Source: Terriglobia bacterium (GTDB lineage Bacteria > Acidobacteriota > Terriglobia > UBA7540). From it: a stretch of 49,399 nucleotides of DNA. Each line of letters opens with the position of its first letter. Positions within the stretch are counted from its first letter, which is position 1. The translations under genes were made by a program, and so were the position numbers. The notes under the pieces were generated by a model, which saw only the letters and a program-made list of their open reading frames with translations, ran no database searches and was not told the origin of the DNA. Shown here one piece after another: positions 23,417 to 32,716 of the stretch. The stretch covers positions 1 to 49,399 of the forward strand of contig JASHPE010000124.1 in assembly GCA_030038235.1 (NCBI GenBank), read 5' to 3'.

Positions 23417-24853
23417 ATGGCTGCAGTTCGTGATCGAAAATCGGGCAGTCCGGATAAGGAGCCAATCGCAGTCTTGGGCATGGGTCACGTGGGATTGCCG
23501 ACGGCACTCGGATTCGCCGAGCTTGGCTGGCAGGTTTTGGGTGCGGACGACGCTGTCGATAAGATTGACCAACTGAAGACCGGCAAGGCCACCTTCTACG
23601 AGCCCGAGATGCAGGATCTCCTGACCAAACACCTGGCCAGCGGCCGCTTTCAGCCGACGAAGGATGTGGATGCGGCGATTGCGGCGGCGCGGGTGGTCTT
23701 CGTCTGTGTGGGCACGCCCCAGCGCGAAGATGGGGCCGCGGATCTGAGCCAGATCGAGGCGGTGGCGCGCACCATCGCGCGCAATCTCAACGGTTACAAG
23801 CTGGTGGTGGAGAAGAGTACGGTGCCGGCGTCGACCGCGGAGCGCATCAAGCGGACCATCGAGCGGTACGCGCGCACCGAGCCATCGGCCAACGGCGCGA
23901 ACGGGCGTTCGACACGAAGCGCCGTAAAGGGGGCCGCGCCCCGCTTTGATGTGGCCTCCAATCCCGAGTTTCTGCAGGAAGGCAAGGCGATTCAGAACTT
24001 CTTCCACCCGGAACGGATCGTAATCGGAGTGGAGTCGGACCAGGCGCGTGAGCTTCTGGAAGCTATATACCAGCCGCTCAAGTGCCCGATCGTGGTCACG
24101 GACCTGGCCACTTCGGAGTTGATTAAGCACTCGGCCAACGCGTTCCTGTCGACCAAGATTTCCTTCATCAACATGATCTCGGACATCTGCGACGCGGTCG
24201 GCGCCGACGTGAGCAGCGTGGCGCGCGGCATCGGCCTGGATCCCCGCATCGGGCAGCAGTTCCTCAGCGCCGGCATCGGTTTCGGCGGTTACTGCTTTCC
24301 GAAGGACCTGAAGGCCTTGATCTACCTCGCCGAAGAGCATGGCGTGCCCAGCGGCATTCTGCGCGCGGTCGAAGAGGTCAATTTGCGGCGCATCGAGGTT
24401 TTAATGGAGAAGCTTCGGCATGCGCTTTGGGTGCTGCAGGGCAAGAAGGTGGCGGTCCTGGGACTGGCTTTCAAGCCGCTCACGGACGACATCCGCGAGT
24501 CCCCGGCTCTGCGCGTCGTGGGGGAATTGCTGAAGGAAGGGGCCGTCGTGCGGCTCTACGATCCCGAAGCGATTCCGGCCGCACAACAGGTATACCCGGA
24601 AGCGGCGGGACGTCTGGATTACTTCCGCTCCGCTTACGAGGCGGCGCGCGGCGCCCATGCGGTCGTGATCACGACCGAGTGGGAAGAGTTCCGCAGGCTG
24701 AACTGGAAGAAGGTGCAGGAATCGATGGAAGTGCCGGTGCTTATCGATGGGCGCAACATCCTGGACCCGTCGGCCATGCGGGACGCTGGTTTCGAATACT
24801 TCAGCATGGGCCGCGGCGGCCGGCCGGCGGTGCTTGCGGCGAGCACGAAGTAG
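23417..24853 (+). CDS. UDP-glucose 6-dehydrogenase family protein
   Basis: ATG 23417 follows GAGGAGGTTCGAGCAAG. The 478-residue protein has the NAD fold VLGMGHVGLPTALGFAELGWQVLGAD (18-43), FVCVGTP, EKSTVP near 136, the NPEFLQEG motif near 183, and catalytic C293 in GFGGYCFPKD. The C-terminal domain has VLGLAFKPLTDDIRESPA. It oxidises a UDP-hexose to the uronic acid; UDP-glucose is likeliest because a UDP-xylose-synthase-like gene follows. About 20 extra residues with SANGANGRSTRSAVKG are inserted before NPEF. The preceding 242-bp gap shows no recognisable gene. Confidence 0.93.
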   Translation: MAAVRDRKSGSPDKEPIAVLGMGHVGLPTALGFAELGWQVLGADDAVDKIDQLKTGKATFYEPEMQDLLTKHLASGRFQPTKDVDAAIAAARVVFVCVGTPQREDGAADLSQIEAVARTIARNLNGYKLVVEKSTVPASTAERIKRTIERYARTEPSANGANGRSTRSAVKGAAPRFDVASNPEFLQEGKAIQNFFHPERIVIGVESDQARELLEAIYQPLKCPIVVTDLATSELIKHSANAFLSTKISFINMISDICDAVGADVSSVARGIGLDPRIGQQFLSAGIGFGGYCFPKDLKALIYLAEEHGVPSGILRAVEEVNLRRIEVLMEKLRHALWVLQGKKVAVLGLAFKPLTDDIRESPALRVVGELLKEGAVVRLYDPEAIPAAQQVYPEAAGRLDYFRSAYEAARGAHAVVITTEWEEFRRLNWKKVQESMEVPVLIDGRNILDPSAMRDAGFEYFSMGRGGRPAVLAASTK

Positions 24854-24898
24854 TTCGATACCGAGATTCAGCAAGGGAGTGGCGGAGGCGCCCCGAAG

Positions 24899-25936
24899 AT
24901 GCCGGAGTTCCCAAAACCTGCGAAGAGGCCCCTGCGGAGCCTGATCACGGGCGGCGCGGGGTTTGTGGGCTCGCACCTTTGCGAAAGGCTGATCGCCGAA
25001 GGCCATGAGGTGATTTGCATTGATAACCTCCTCACCGGCCGGCGCGAGAACCTCAGCCGGCTGCTGGATCATCCGTGTTTTGTCTTCATCGAACATGACG
25101 TCACGCGTCCCATCGACGTGCCGCAGTTGCGCAGCCGGACAGACGGCCGTCTGAACCCCGGCAATCACCTGGATTACGTTTTGCATCTGGCTTCGCCCGC
25201 CAGCCCCAAGGATTACGCTCGGCATCCCATTCACACTCTGAAGGTCGGCGGCCTGGGAACGTATCACGCCCTCGGTGTGGCCAAGGCTTACCAGAGCGTG
25301 TTTTTGATCGCTTCGACTTCAGAAGTCTACGGCGACCCCGAGATTAATCCCCAACAGGAGAGCTACTGGGGACACGTGAATCCCATCGGTCCGCGAAGTT
25401 GCTATGACGAGGCAAAAAGGTTCGCCGAGGCGATCACCATGGCCTACCACCGCCAGCATGGGGTGCGGGTGCGGATCGCGCGGATTTTCAATACCTACGG
25501 CGAGCGCATGCGATTGGACGATGGACGCGTGCTGCCCAATTTCATCCCGCAGGCGCTCGAAGGCCGGCCGCTCACCGTATACGGCGACGGCCGCCAGACG
25601 CGGAGCTGCTGTTACGTCAGTGACCTAGTGGACGGCCTTTACCGGCTGCTCGTCTCCAACGAAACCGGTCCGATCAATCTAGGTAATCCCGAAGAGGTCA
25701 CGATTCTCGAGCTGGCCCGCAAAGTCATCGAGCAGACGGGCAGCTCCAGCACGATCGTTTTTGAGCCTTTACCAGTGGATGATCCGATGCAGCGGCGCCC
25801 GGACATTACCAAGGCGCAGACATTGCTCGGTTGGACGCCTAAGGTCGGATTGACTGAAGGCTTGAGGAAGGCAGTCCTTTACTTCAAGGACAAGTTACGC
25901 GAAGCCGGCGCAGGCCGGCCTGTTGCAGCACACTGA
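24899..25936 (+). CDS. UDP-glucuronate decarboxylase (UDP-xylose synthase)-like SDR
   Basis: The 345-residue extended SDR has the NAD motif [10 protein letters not shown] (18-27), [11 protein letters not shown], the UXS-characteristic [11 protein letters not shown] near 98, STSEVYGDP, YxxxK in SCYDEAKRF and [21 protein letters not shown]. These features distinguish UDP-glucuronate decarboxylases from 4-epimerases. With the upstream dehydrogenase it would make UDP-xylose from UDP-glucose through UDP-glucuronate. GGAGG lies 10 bases before ATG 24899. Its 3' end overlaps the open frame of the next gene, which probably starts after it. Confidence 0.9.
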   Translation: MPEFPKPAKRPLRSLITGGAGFVGSHLCERLIAEGHEVICIDNLLTGRRENLSRLLDHPCFVFIEHDVTRPIDVPQLRSRTDGRLNPGNHLDYVLHLASPASPKDYARHPIHTLKVGGLGTYHALGVAKAYQSVFLIASTSEVYGDPEINPQQESYWGHVNPIGPRSCYDEAKRFAEAITMAYHRQHGVRVRIARIFNTYGERMRLDDGRVLPNFIPQALEGRPLTVYGDGRQTRSCCYVSDLVDGLYRLLVSNETGPINLGNPEEVTILELARKVIEQTGSSSTIVFEPLPVDDPMQRRPDITKAQTLLGWTPKVGLTEGLRKAVLYFKDKLREAGAGRPVAAH

Positions 25937-25961
25937 ATCTGGGTTGTTGTCGGAGCGCACC

Positions 25962-27404
25962 GTGAACAATCCGCGGCGACAAGCTCTACTGACCGCCTTC
26001 AAGTTGTTTGACGTCGTCCTGATGGTGCTGGCCTTCGGCTTGGCCACCTTGCCCGTGCTCTATGAGACGGACGCGGCTTCCATCACCGCGTTTCTCTCTA
26101 TGCGCATACGGATCAACGATTTCCTGATCTTCCTGGCCCTGCTCACCGTCTGGCACGTCACCTTCTCTTCCTTCGGCCTCTACCTCTCGCATCGCCTCGA
26201 CCGGCCGCGCGCCGAAATGGCCAGCGTGATAAAGGCTACATCTCTGGCCACGGGCATCATGCTGGCGGCGGCGCTGCTCTTCCATATCACGATGGTGACG
26301 CCAGTGTTTCTGACGGTCTTCTGGTCGGTGAGCACCACGCTGGTCGTGGTCAGCCGCCTTACGCTGCGTTCCCTGCTGAAGCAGGCGCGCGTGCGGGGCC
26401 GGAATCTGCGGCTGGTGCTGGTGGTGGGCACGAACCCGCGGGCGCTGGAATTTGCGCGCAAGGCGGAAAGCACGCCGGAACTCGGATATCGCGTGATCGG
26501 GTTTGCCGACGACCCCTGGGATGGAATCGAGCGGGTCGTCAATGCCGGCTATAACGTTGTCTGCAGCCTCGACGAGCTTCCCAAGTTCATCACGCACAGC
26601 GTTGTGGATGAAGTTGTTATGGCCCTGCCCATCAGGTCCTATTATTTTCACGCCTCGCGCATCGCCTCGCTTTGCGAAGAGCAGGGCATCATTATGCGGT
26701 TCCCTTCGGCCTTGTTCGACATGAAGACCGCCCGCTCCAAGGCTGAGGATTTTGTCGAGGGTGCTTCACTGATTACCTTCTACACCGGAACGCCCGACGG
26801 TTGGCCGAAGATCATGAAGCGGATGATTGACTTCACCGTCTCGCTGGCGGCTCTGATTCTGGTGTTGCCGCTCTTCGCGGTGGTCGCCCTTCTCATCAAG
26901 GCAGGCTCCGATGGGCCCGTATTCTTCAAACAGAAGCGCATGGGACTCAATAAGCGCAAGTTCTCACTGTTCAAGTTCCGCACCATGGTTCCCGACGCTG
27001 AGGCGAAGCTGGCTGAGATCGAGCACCTCAACGAAGTCTCGGGCCCGGTCTTCAAAATCAAGGATGATCCGCGGATCACCACCGTGGGGAAGTTTTTGAG
27101 AAAGACCAGCATCGATGAACTACCGCAGCTTATTAACGTGTTGAAGGGTGAGATGAGCCTGGTGGGGCCGCGTCCGCTGCCGGTGCGGGATTATCAGGGG
27201 TTCGACAAAGACTGGCAGCGGCGGCGATTCAGCGTTCGGCCGGGAATCACCTGCCTGTGGCAGGTTACCGGCAGAAGTTCGATCCAGTTTGACCGATGGA
27301 TGGAGCTGGATATGCAGTACATCGATAAGTGGTCGCTCTGGCTTGATTTCAAAATCCTGGCTCAGACTATTCCCGCAGTGCTACGCGGCTCGGGTGCAAC
27401 GTAG
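25962..27404 (+). CDS. Polyprenyl-phosphate glycosyl-1-phosphate transferase
   Basis: I choose GTG 25962 because CGGAG lies seven bases before it and it leaves a 25-bp gap after the previous gene; a TTG at 25923 would overlap by 14 bp. The 480-residue protein has four N-terminal membrane helices, a CoA-binding-like Rossmann region (VLVVGTNPRALEFARKA), then a fifth hydrophobic segment and the transferase domain: KRMIDFTVSLAAL, PVFFKQKRMGLN, KFRTMVPDAE, KIKDDPRIT, SIDELPQLINVLKGEMSLVGPRP. This is the WbaP/WcaJ/EpsB family that starts repeat-unit assembly on undecaprenyl phosphate at the inner membrane. Confidence 0.93.
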   Translation: MNNPRRQALLTAFKLFDVVLMVLAFGLATLPVLYETDAASITAFLSMRIRINDFLIFLALLTVWHVTFSSFGLYLSHRLDRPRAEMASVIKATSLATGIMLAAALLFHITMVTPVFLTVFWSVSTTLVVVSRLTLRSLLKQARVRGRNLRLVLVVGTNPRALEFARKAESTPELGYRVIGFADDPWDGIERVVNAGYNVVCSLDELPKFITHSVVDEVVMALPIRSYYFHASRIASLCEEQGIIMRFPSALFDMKTARSKAEDFVEGASLITFYTGTPDGWPKIMKRMIDFTVSLAALILVLPLFAVVALLIKAGSDGPVFFKQKRMGLNKRKFSLFKFRTMVPDAEAKLAEIEHLNEVSGPVFKIKDDPRITTVGKFLRKTSIDELPQLINVLKGEMSLVGPRPLPVRDYQGFDKDWQRRRFSVRPGITCLWQVTGRSSIQFDRWMELDMQYIDKWSLWLDFKILAQTIPAVLRGSGAT

Positions 27405-27741
27405 CTCCTTTTCCGGTCCTCCCGTCTGGCCGCTTTCTGATTGCTTTCGCTGTTGAGTCTGGCTCAAGCTCTGCGGCGCATGCGCGTTCGTGTTTCCGGA
27501 ATCGTCCGCGTGGTGCAGGCGCCTATCACGATTTTATATCACATGATTGTATAAGTACCGAATTAGTAAAAGTACTGGTTTCATTCCACTCGATTGCTTA
27601 TAATGGGCGCTCTTGCGTCAGCGCCAGGGGGACTTGTAAGCAGCGAGTCGACCGCGCGTGGAGTTGAGGCAGTGGCGTAATTCCATCAGTTCCACGCGGC
27701 AAGAGGATTCTGAATCCGTCGACTCTCGGCAGGAGGTGTAA
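27405..27741. other. Intergenic region with promoter-like AT-rich patch
   Basis: No gene is seen from 27405 to 27741. The base composition drops to AT-rich at about 27530-27605. TATAAT at 27599-27604 is a perfect -10 hexamer with only a poor -35 (TGGTTT, about 17 bp upstream). A second TATAAG lies at 27550-27555, and AGTAC/GTACT half-sites (27554-27558, 27572-27576) may be an operator. This region probably starts a separate transcript for the sulfotransferase genes. Confidence 0.5.
27645..27725 (+). promoter_or_regulatory. Structured mRNA leader with two nested 8-bp stems
   Basis: GAGTCGAC (27645-27652) pairs with GTCGACTC (27718-27725), and just inside CGCGTGGA (27655-27662) pairs with TCCACGCG (27691-27698). 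Both stems are perfect. They lie downstream of the TATAAT at 27599 and six bases before the AGGAGG at 27731 that serves a short leader ORF, so folding could control translation there. No known riboswitch consensus was recognised. Confidence 0.5.
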
Positions 27742-27774
27742 GTGTCCTCTTCAGCCCTGGAGACCATCGAATGA
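27742..27774 (+). CDS. Ten-codon leader ORF coupled to sulfotransferase
   Basis: GTG 27742, three bases after AGGAGGTGTA, opens a 10-codon frame (VSSSALETIE) whose stop TGA (27772-27774) overlaps the ATG of the sulfotransferase (27771) as ATGA. The strongest SD of the region serves this ORF rather than the gene itself. It could be a leader peptide that feeds ribosomes to the next start. It may be fortuitous, since the downstream gene has its own weaker GGAGA. Confidence 0.4.
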   Translation: MSSSALETIE

Positions 27775-28616
27775 GGCTGGCTCTTAAACGATTTCGCCAC
27801 AAAGCGGCGCGCACGAAGTTCCGCACTCCCCTGATCTGGCTGCGCAATCGCGGCCTGGATCGGAGCGACGTGTTCCTGGCTTCTTATCCGCGGTCAGGGA
27901 GCACGTGGACCCGCTTTGTGCTTTACGAGATTCTGGCGGGTGAGCCTTCGAGCTTCGACAATGTCAATCGGGGAATTCCGGAGAACGGCATCCACTGGCT
28001 GGCCCGGCCGCTGCTTCCGGGTGAGGGTCGCCTGATCAAGACGCACGAACCCTACCGGCGTGAATACGGCAGGGCGGTCTACCTGGTGCGGGACATGCGC
28101 GATGTGATCTTCTCGCAGTACTCGCGCGAGAAGGAACTAGGTATCCTCTACGACGACTTTGACGGCTATCTTTCCAAGTTCCTGCAGGGCAAGATCAGCG
28201 GTTTCGGCGCCTGGCAGAAGCACATCGAGTCCTGGCTGGAATCGCCGCTCGCGCGGCGCGGCGACCTGTTGCTCCTGAAGTTCGAAGATATGCGGAAGGA
28301 CATGCAATCGGCGATCAGCCACATGCTCGACTTTTTCGGGGTTCCCGTCCTGCCCGAAGTCGTTCGGGCGGCGATCGCCAATAACTCTCTCGACCGCATG
28401 CGCGAGAAGGAGACTCAATCGAAGACGCTTCACCAGGCCAAAGGGGGCGAGGAAGGGCGGTTTGTGCGCAAAGGTTCGGTGGGCGGCTGGGGTGAAAGGC
28501 TTACAGACGAGCAGCTGGAAATGATCGACACGTATGTGGGCGAGACTTTCCGCCGAATGGGGTATCCGCTGGCGGGAGCAATCGCGGCCGCGCGCAGCCC
28601 TGTGCTCGCCGGCTGA
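27771..28616 (+). CDS. PAPS-dependent sulfotransferase (copy 1)
   Basis: The 281-residue protein has the 5'-phosphosulfate loop YPRSGSTW (39-46), the IKTHEPY segment (89-95), the 3'-phosphate motif VRDMRDVIFSQYS (106-118) and the C-terminal RKGSVGGW loop near 233. These are the binding sites for 3'-phosphoadenosine 5'-phosphosulfate in the Sulfotransfer_1 family, which moves sulfate to a hydroxyl or amine of a glycan or small molecule. The reading frame starts inside the ATGA overlap with the leader ORF. A related copy lies at 28905. Its place in the polysaccharide locus points to sulfation of the sugar chain, as inference. Confidence 0.92.
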   Translation: MRLALKRFRHKAARTKFRTPLIWLRNRGLDRSDVFLASYPRSGSTWTRFVLYEILAGEPSSFDNVNRGIPENGIHWLARPLLPGEGRLIKTHEPYRREYGRAVYLVRDMRDVIFSQYSREKELGILYDDFDGYLSKFLQGKISGFGAWQKHIESWLESPLARRGDLLLLKFEDMRKDMQSAISHMLDFFGVPVLPEVVRAAIANNSLDRMREKETQSKTLHQAKGGEEGRFVRKGSVGGWGERLTDEQLEMIDTYVGETFRRMGYPLAGAIAAARSPVLAG

Positions 28617-28644
28617 TTTGCAGCGGTCAGGAACCGAGTTCTTC

Positions 28645-28791
28645 ATGGCATCGAAGAAGACATCGTCATCGGGCGGGCCATTCCCTGCGCCGAAGCAGCG
28701 CAGGAAGCCACAGCCGCCCGGCGCGTTGCGCCTCATCCGAAGGCAAATCGGCGGATTTGTAGCCTATCTGTTCAGTTGGTGGCGATACTAA
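28645..28791 (+). CDS. Small basic ORF between the sulfotransferase genes
   Basis: ATG 28645 opens a 48-residue frame: a basic Pro-rich N-terminus (PAPKQRRKPQPPG), then GALRLIRRQIGGFVAYLFSWWRY, which could be an amphipathic or membrane-surface helix. There is no good SD (AGGA is 14 bases away) and no family is recognised. It is listed because the 288-bp gap is otherwise empty and the aromatic-rich C-terminus does not look random. It may be non-coding. Confidence 0.3.
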   Translation: MASKKTSSSGGPFPAPKQRRKPQPPGALRLIRRQIGGFVAYLFSWWRY

Positions 28792-28904
28792 AGCGTGGTA
28801 CTCAGGGGTTATCCGGCCGTGCAGCCGGAGATCGCACGCCGTATTCGGGTTGATCCCGCAACACTTGAGGTTTGTCGGCGTGCGAGTGGAGACGTGCAAT
28901 CGAG

Positions 28905-29771
28905 ATGTCATTTCTGCGTGTTCTACGCCGGAAGGCGTCCAGGACGGCGTTGCGGGTTCCGATCGTCTGGTACCGCCATTGCGGTCTGAATCCGAATGAC
29001 GCCTTTGTCGCTTCCTACCCGAGATCGGGAAGCACTTGGCTTCGCTTTCTGCTGCTGGAACTTCTCACGCGGGCTGACGGGGCCGGGTTCGAGAACGTGA
29101 ATCAGATGATCCCCGATGTGGGGGGCCAGAGGGCGTCTCCGCCCTTGCTGGCGAATGGCGGCCGCCTGATCAAGACGCATGAGGCCTACCGGAGTGAGTA
29201 TGGGAAGGCCGTCTACCTGGTTCGCGATGTGCGAGACGTGGTGATTTCCGAGTTCGAGTATGAGAATGCGAACGAGCGCATTTCCGAGACTTTCGACGCC
29301 TTTGTAATGTTATCCTTGAAGGGCCGCGTGAACGGGTACGGTTCCTGGCAGCACCACGTGGCTTCCTGGATAGATTCGCGCCTGGCGGTCGACGGCCGGC
29401 TGCTCGTGATCAAATTCGAGCATATGAAGGCGCATACAGAAGAGACCCTGGCCGAGATTCTGGAGTTTCTCGGCGTCAGCCGCGATCGCGCGGCGATCCG
29501 CCAAGCGATCGCCAACAACAATCTGCAACGCATGAAGGAAAAGGAAGATCGCTCGCCGCAAACCAGCGCGTACAGCCGCGAGTCCGGAAACGGCGACCGG
29601 AAGCGCTTTATCCGCAGCGGATCGACCGGCGGCTGGCGGTCGCGGCTCACACCGGCGCAGGTTCAGCTCATCGAGCGGCAGGCAGGCTTGGGGCTGGCGC
29701 GCGTAGGATACTCACTCGAAGCGGCAGGGTCCGCGGCCGGCGAGCTTCTGAGCAGCGCCAGCGCGCGCTGA
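28905..29771 (+). CDS. PAPS-dependent sulfotransferase (copy 2)
   Basis: From ATG 28905 the protein has 288 residues; a TTG at 28872 would add eleven. Motifs match copy 1: YPRSGSTW (38-45), LIKTHEAYRSEYGKAVYLVRDVRDVV, and RSGSTGGW near the C-terminus in place of RKGSVGGW. The two proteins share the same layout, including the IANNxLxRMxEKE segment, so they are paralogues from a local duplication. The middle and C-terminal regions diverge, which suggests different acceptor hydroxyls. It is followed 57 bp later by the ligase-like gene. Confidence 0.9.
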   Translation: MSFLRVLRRKASRTALRVPIVWYRHCGLNPNDAFVASYPRSGSTWLRFLLLELLTRADGAGFENVNQMIPDVGGQRASPPLLANGGRLIKTHEAYRSEYGKAVYLVRDVRDVVISEFEYENANERISETFDAFVMLSLKGRVNGYGSWQHHVASWIDSRLAVDGRLLVIKFEHMKAHTEETLAEILEFLGVSRDRAAIRQAIANNNLQRMKEKEDRSPQTSAYSRESGNGDRKRFIRSGSTGGWRSRLTPAQVQLIERQAGLGLARVGYSLEAAGSAAGELLSSASAR

Positions 29772-29828
29772 GAGATGTTTTAGAAAGATCCGCCGTTACG
29801 ATTCCGGCGGCAATGAAAGAGGTACGGC

Positions 29829-31403
29829 TTGGCTGAGAACGGCGTAGCGTTGGGTGGGTTCGGAGGCGGGACGATCGCTCGTCCGAACCAAGAACGATGG
29901 GGAAAGGTGTTGACCATCGCCGGTTTCATTGTGCTTGGCTTGCTGGCGATGCTTGTCTCGGACTTCGTCTCGCAGATGGTCGCCAAGCACTACCACCGCT
30001 ATCGGGAATGGATCCTGATGGGTCTGTTTCTGAGCGGCGTTCCCCTCACCATCTTCATGGCGGTGGCGGTCTGGGAAGGGATTCTCTGCGGGATCAGGCT
30101 TTTTAAGGAGCTAAAGTGGTGGCACCTGCTCTGGTTCATGCTCTTTGCCAGCGCGCTGATCTTCCGCAAACGCAGTTCGAGCGAGGCTTATTCGAACCCC
30201 GTGGATTCGGCGGCCAGCTTCCGCATTCTTATGGTCGGCGGTGTGGGCGCGATCCTTCTTGTGCAGCTCATCATGCGCCGTCTCAACTGGCTTAATTCCC
30301 TGATTACTGGCATCCCGGGCGTGCTGACCTGGTTCACCCTGGTCTGCATGTTGTCCACCGTCTGGTCGGTCTATTGGGAGTGGACTCTCTACAAGGCTTG
30401 CGAGTACTCAGTCGACGTGGCGACCCTGGCCGTGATTGTCCTGGTCATCAAGAACAGCGAGCAAATGAAGACGTGGTTCGAGTGGACCTGGCTGTTATAC
30501 GGCGTGCTCCTGTGTTGCGTGTGGTTCTGGGTGCCCGTCGATCCCGGCGACGCCCTCAGCAATCACTTCGAATACGGCGAGCAGGGCATTGGATTGATTG
30601 GCGTGCAGTTGCAAGGCCTGTTCCCGGACGTAGCTTCCAACGATATCGGGCAGTACGGGGCGGTGATCTCTTCCGTGGCGTTGTGCCGGCTTCTGCCTGC
30701 CACACGGCAGCGCAAGCACCTGGCCTGGTACCTGGCGCTGTTCGGTTTTGGCTGCGCTACGATGCTGTTCGCCCAGTGCCGCTCGGCGATCATGGGCTTT
30801 GCGCTTGCCGTCTTCTGCATCTTCCTATTCTCCCGCCGGGTCCTGCAAGGCGCAATCATCGTGATTACCGGCGCCATAACATTCGTGGTGAGCGGGATGG
30901 GTACAGTCGCTTGGGAGTACTTGAAACGCGGCCAGAGTACGTCACAGTTAACTTCGCTCAGTTCCCGCTTGAGCTGGTGGTCGGTGGCTTGGGAGAAGTT
31001 CTGTGACAATGCGCTGACCGGCCTCGGCGCCTGGGCTGCCGGCCGATTCGGCGTGCTGGCCAGGCTCGGTCACAAGATGACCGCTTCCATGCACAGCGAC
31101 TGGGTGGAGATCATCGTCGGCACGGGGATTTGGGGGATTATCCCCGTCGTGGTCGTGATGGTATGGACGTGGTGGGTTCTCGTCCGGTACATTCGCAACA
31201 AGAATGCGGACGGTATAGACGCCGATTTGTGCCTGGAAGCCATCGGCGTCCTCAGTGTTCTGACCATCCGGATGTTCTTCATGACGGAACTGAGCTGGCA
31301 CGCACCCTTGAGCTTCTTCGTTCCCATCGGATACGCCGAATACCTCAGAAGGCGCTCGCGTTATCAACCAGGGCAGCTTCCGAAGCTCCTTTTCAGGCGT
31401 TAG
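29829..31403 (+). CDS. O-antigen ligase/polymerase-like membrane protein (Wzy/WaaL)
   Basis: TTG 29829 is the start, with AAAGAGGT six bases upstream. The 524-residue protein has about ten hydrophobic segments and a large loop containing SMHSDWVEIIVGTGIWG near the C-terminus, together with GQYGAVISSVAL and the LSSRLSWWSVAWEKF...LTGLGAW segment typical of the Wzy_C/O-antigen ligase family (PF04932). It would polymerise repeat units in the periplasm or ligate the polymer to an acceptor. No Wzx flippase is adjacent. The N-terminal 35 residues are cytoplasmic and Gly-rich. Confidence 0.87.
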   Translation: MAENGVALGGFGGGTIARPNQERWGKVLTIAGFIVLGLLAMLVSDFVSQMVAKHYHRYREWILMGLFLSGVPLTIFMAVAVWEGILCGIRLFKELKWWHLLWFMLFASALIFRKRSSSEAYSNPVDSAASFRILMVGGVGAILLVQLIMRRLNWLNSLITGIPGVLTWFTLVCMLSTVWSVYWEWTLYKACEYSVDVATLAVIVLVIKNSEQMKTWFEWTWLLYGVLLCCVWFWVPVDPGDALSNHFEYGEQGIGLIGVQLQGLFPDVASNDIGQYGAVISSVALCRLLPATRQRKHLAWYLALFGFGCATMLFAQCRSAIMGFALAVFCIFLFSRRVLQGAIIVITGAITFVVSGMGTVAWEYLKRGQSTSQLTSLSSRLSWWSVAWEKFCDNALTGLGAWAAGRFGVLARLGHKMTASMHSDWVEIIVGTGIWGIIPVVVVMVWTWWVLVRYIRNKNADGIDADLCLEAIGVLSVLTIRMFFMTELSWHAPLSFFVPIGYAEYLRRRSRYQPGQLPKLLFRR

Positions 31404-31475
31404 CGCGGGGGCCAGCGGATCTGTCCGCCCGAGTTCCTGGGCGAAACTCTGACCGGTTCATCCTTAAGAGAGATT

Positions 31476-32675
31476 GTGAAGGTCCTAGTTGTTCACAATT
31501 ACTACCAGCAACGGGGGGGAGAAGACGCCACCTTTGAGCAAGAATGCCGGTTGCTGACGCGTTTCGGCCACACGGTCGTTCCTTACCAGCGCAGCAACAA
31601 GGAAATCGAGAGTGCCGGCGCGTGGGATCGTCTGCGCGTCCCGCTCGACATCATCTGGAACGCGCGCAGCCGCCGCGATTTTCGTGCGCTGCTCCGAGCT
31701 GAACGTCCGGAGGTGGTTCACGTTCACAACACCTTTTTCATGATTTCGCCTTCGATTTTCGCGGCTTGCCAGGAGGCGGGCGTGCCGGTGGTGCAGACCC
31801 TGCAGAATTATCGCCTGTTCTGCCCGGTGGCGGTCTTCTTTCGGGACGGCAAGGTCTGTGAAGATTGCATGCACCATGGCCTGTGGCAGGGAATCCGCCA
31901 CGGCTGCTATCACAATTCGCGCCGTGACACGACGGCGGTGGCGGCGATGATCAAGGTCAACCGGGTCCTCAAGACCTGGCCTGGCAACGTGGACGGATTC
32001 ATCGCCGTGACTCCATTCGGCAGACAAAAGCTCGTGCAGGGCGGTTTGCCGCCGGACCGCGTGATGGTGAAGCCGAATTTCGTTGATCCCGATCCGGGTG
32101 AGGGTTCCGGCGAGCGTGACTATGCGCTCTTTGTAGGCCGACTTTCGCCGGAAAAGCGCGCCGCAACCATGCTGCGGGCCTGGAGCAAGCTCGACGTTGC
32201 CGTGCCCCTGAAGATTGCTGGCGGCGGACCGGAGCAGCAGGCGCTTCGGGAGCAGGCACAGGGTGGCGGGTTAAAGAGCGTGGAGTTTCTCGGCCAGGTG
32301 CCTCCCGAGAAGACCCTGGCGCTGCTGAAGGGCGCGCGCTTTCTGGTGTTTCCCAGCGAGTGGTACGAGGGCTTTCCGGTGACCATTTGCGAGGCCTTCG
32401 CCTGCGGCACTCCCGTGATCTGCTCGCGGATGGGTGCAATGGAGGAGATCGTCGAAGACAACCGCACCGGGTTCCACTTTCCTCCCGGCGACGCTGACGG
32501 ATTGGCCGGCCGCGTGGCTTGGGCCTGGAATCATCCTGGCGAGATGCGACGGATGGGCTCCGAGGCGCGGCGCGAGTTCGAGACGAAGTACACGGCGGAG
32601 AAGAACCATCCGCTGCTGCTCGAGATCTATAACGGGGCGATCGCCCGCAAGCGAGCAGCCCTCGCTGCGGTTTAG
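31476..32675 (+). CDS. Family 4 glycosyltransferase
   Basis: GTG 31476 follows AAGAGAG. The 399-residue protein has the GT-B fold: an N-terminal [15 protein letters not shown] loop, [13 protein letters not shown] near 85, then [20 protein letters not shown] near 205, KIAGGGPE and the E-x7-E motif in [19 protein letters not shown] near 300. These place it in GT4. It transfers a sugar from a nucleotide-sugar donor to the growing repeat unit on the cytoplasmic face. Donor and linkage cannot be read from the sequence. The YxxC-rich segment ([17 protein letters not shown]) at 128-145 is common in one GT4 subgroup. Confidence 0.9.
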   Translation: MKVLVVHNYYQQRGGEDATFEQECRLLTRFGHTVVPYQRSNKEIESAGAWDRLRVPLDIIWNARSRRDFRALLRAERPEVVHVHNTFFMISPSIFAACQEAGVPVVQTLQNYRLFCPVAVFFRDGKVCEDCMHHGLWQGIRHGCYHNSRRDTTAVAAMIKVNRVLKTWPGNVDGFIAVTPFGRQKLVQGGLPPDRVMVKPNFVDPDPGEGSGERDYALFVGRLSPEKRAATMLRAWSKLDVAVPLKIAGGGPEQQALREQAQGGGLKSVEFLGQVPPEKTLALLKGARFLVFPSEWYEGFPVTICEAFACGTPVICSRMGAMEEIVEDNRTGFHFPPGDADGLAGRVAWAWNHPGEMRRMGSEARREFETKYTAEKNHPLLLEIYNGAIARKRAALAAV

Positions 32676-32716
32676 GGCGGGCCATTTACGATCAGATTTT
32701 GGGGGATAGCACAAAC

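Noticed and set aside
23267..24340. Minus-strand open frame of 357 codons
   Set aside because: Antisense shadow of the UDP-glucose dehydrogenase gene, which has full family motifs.
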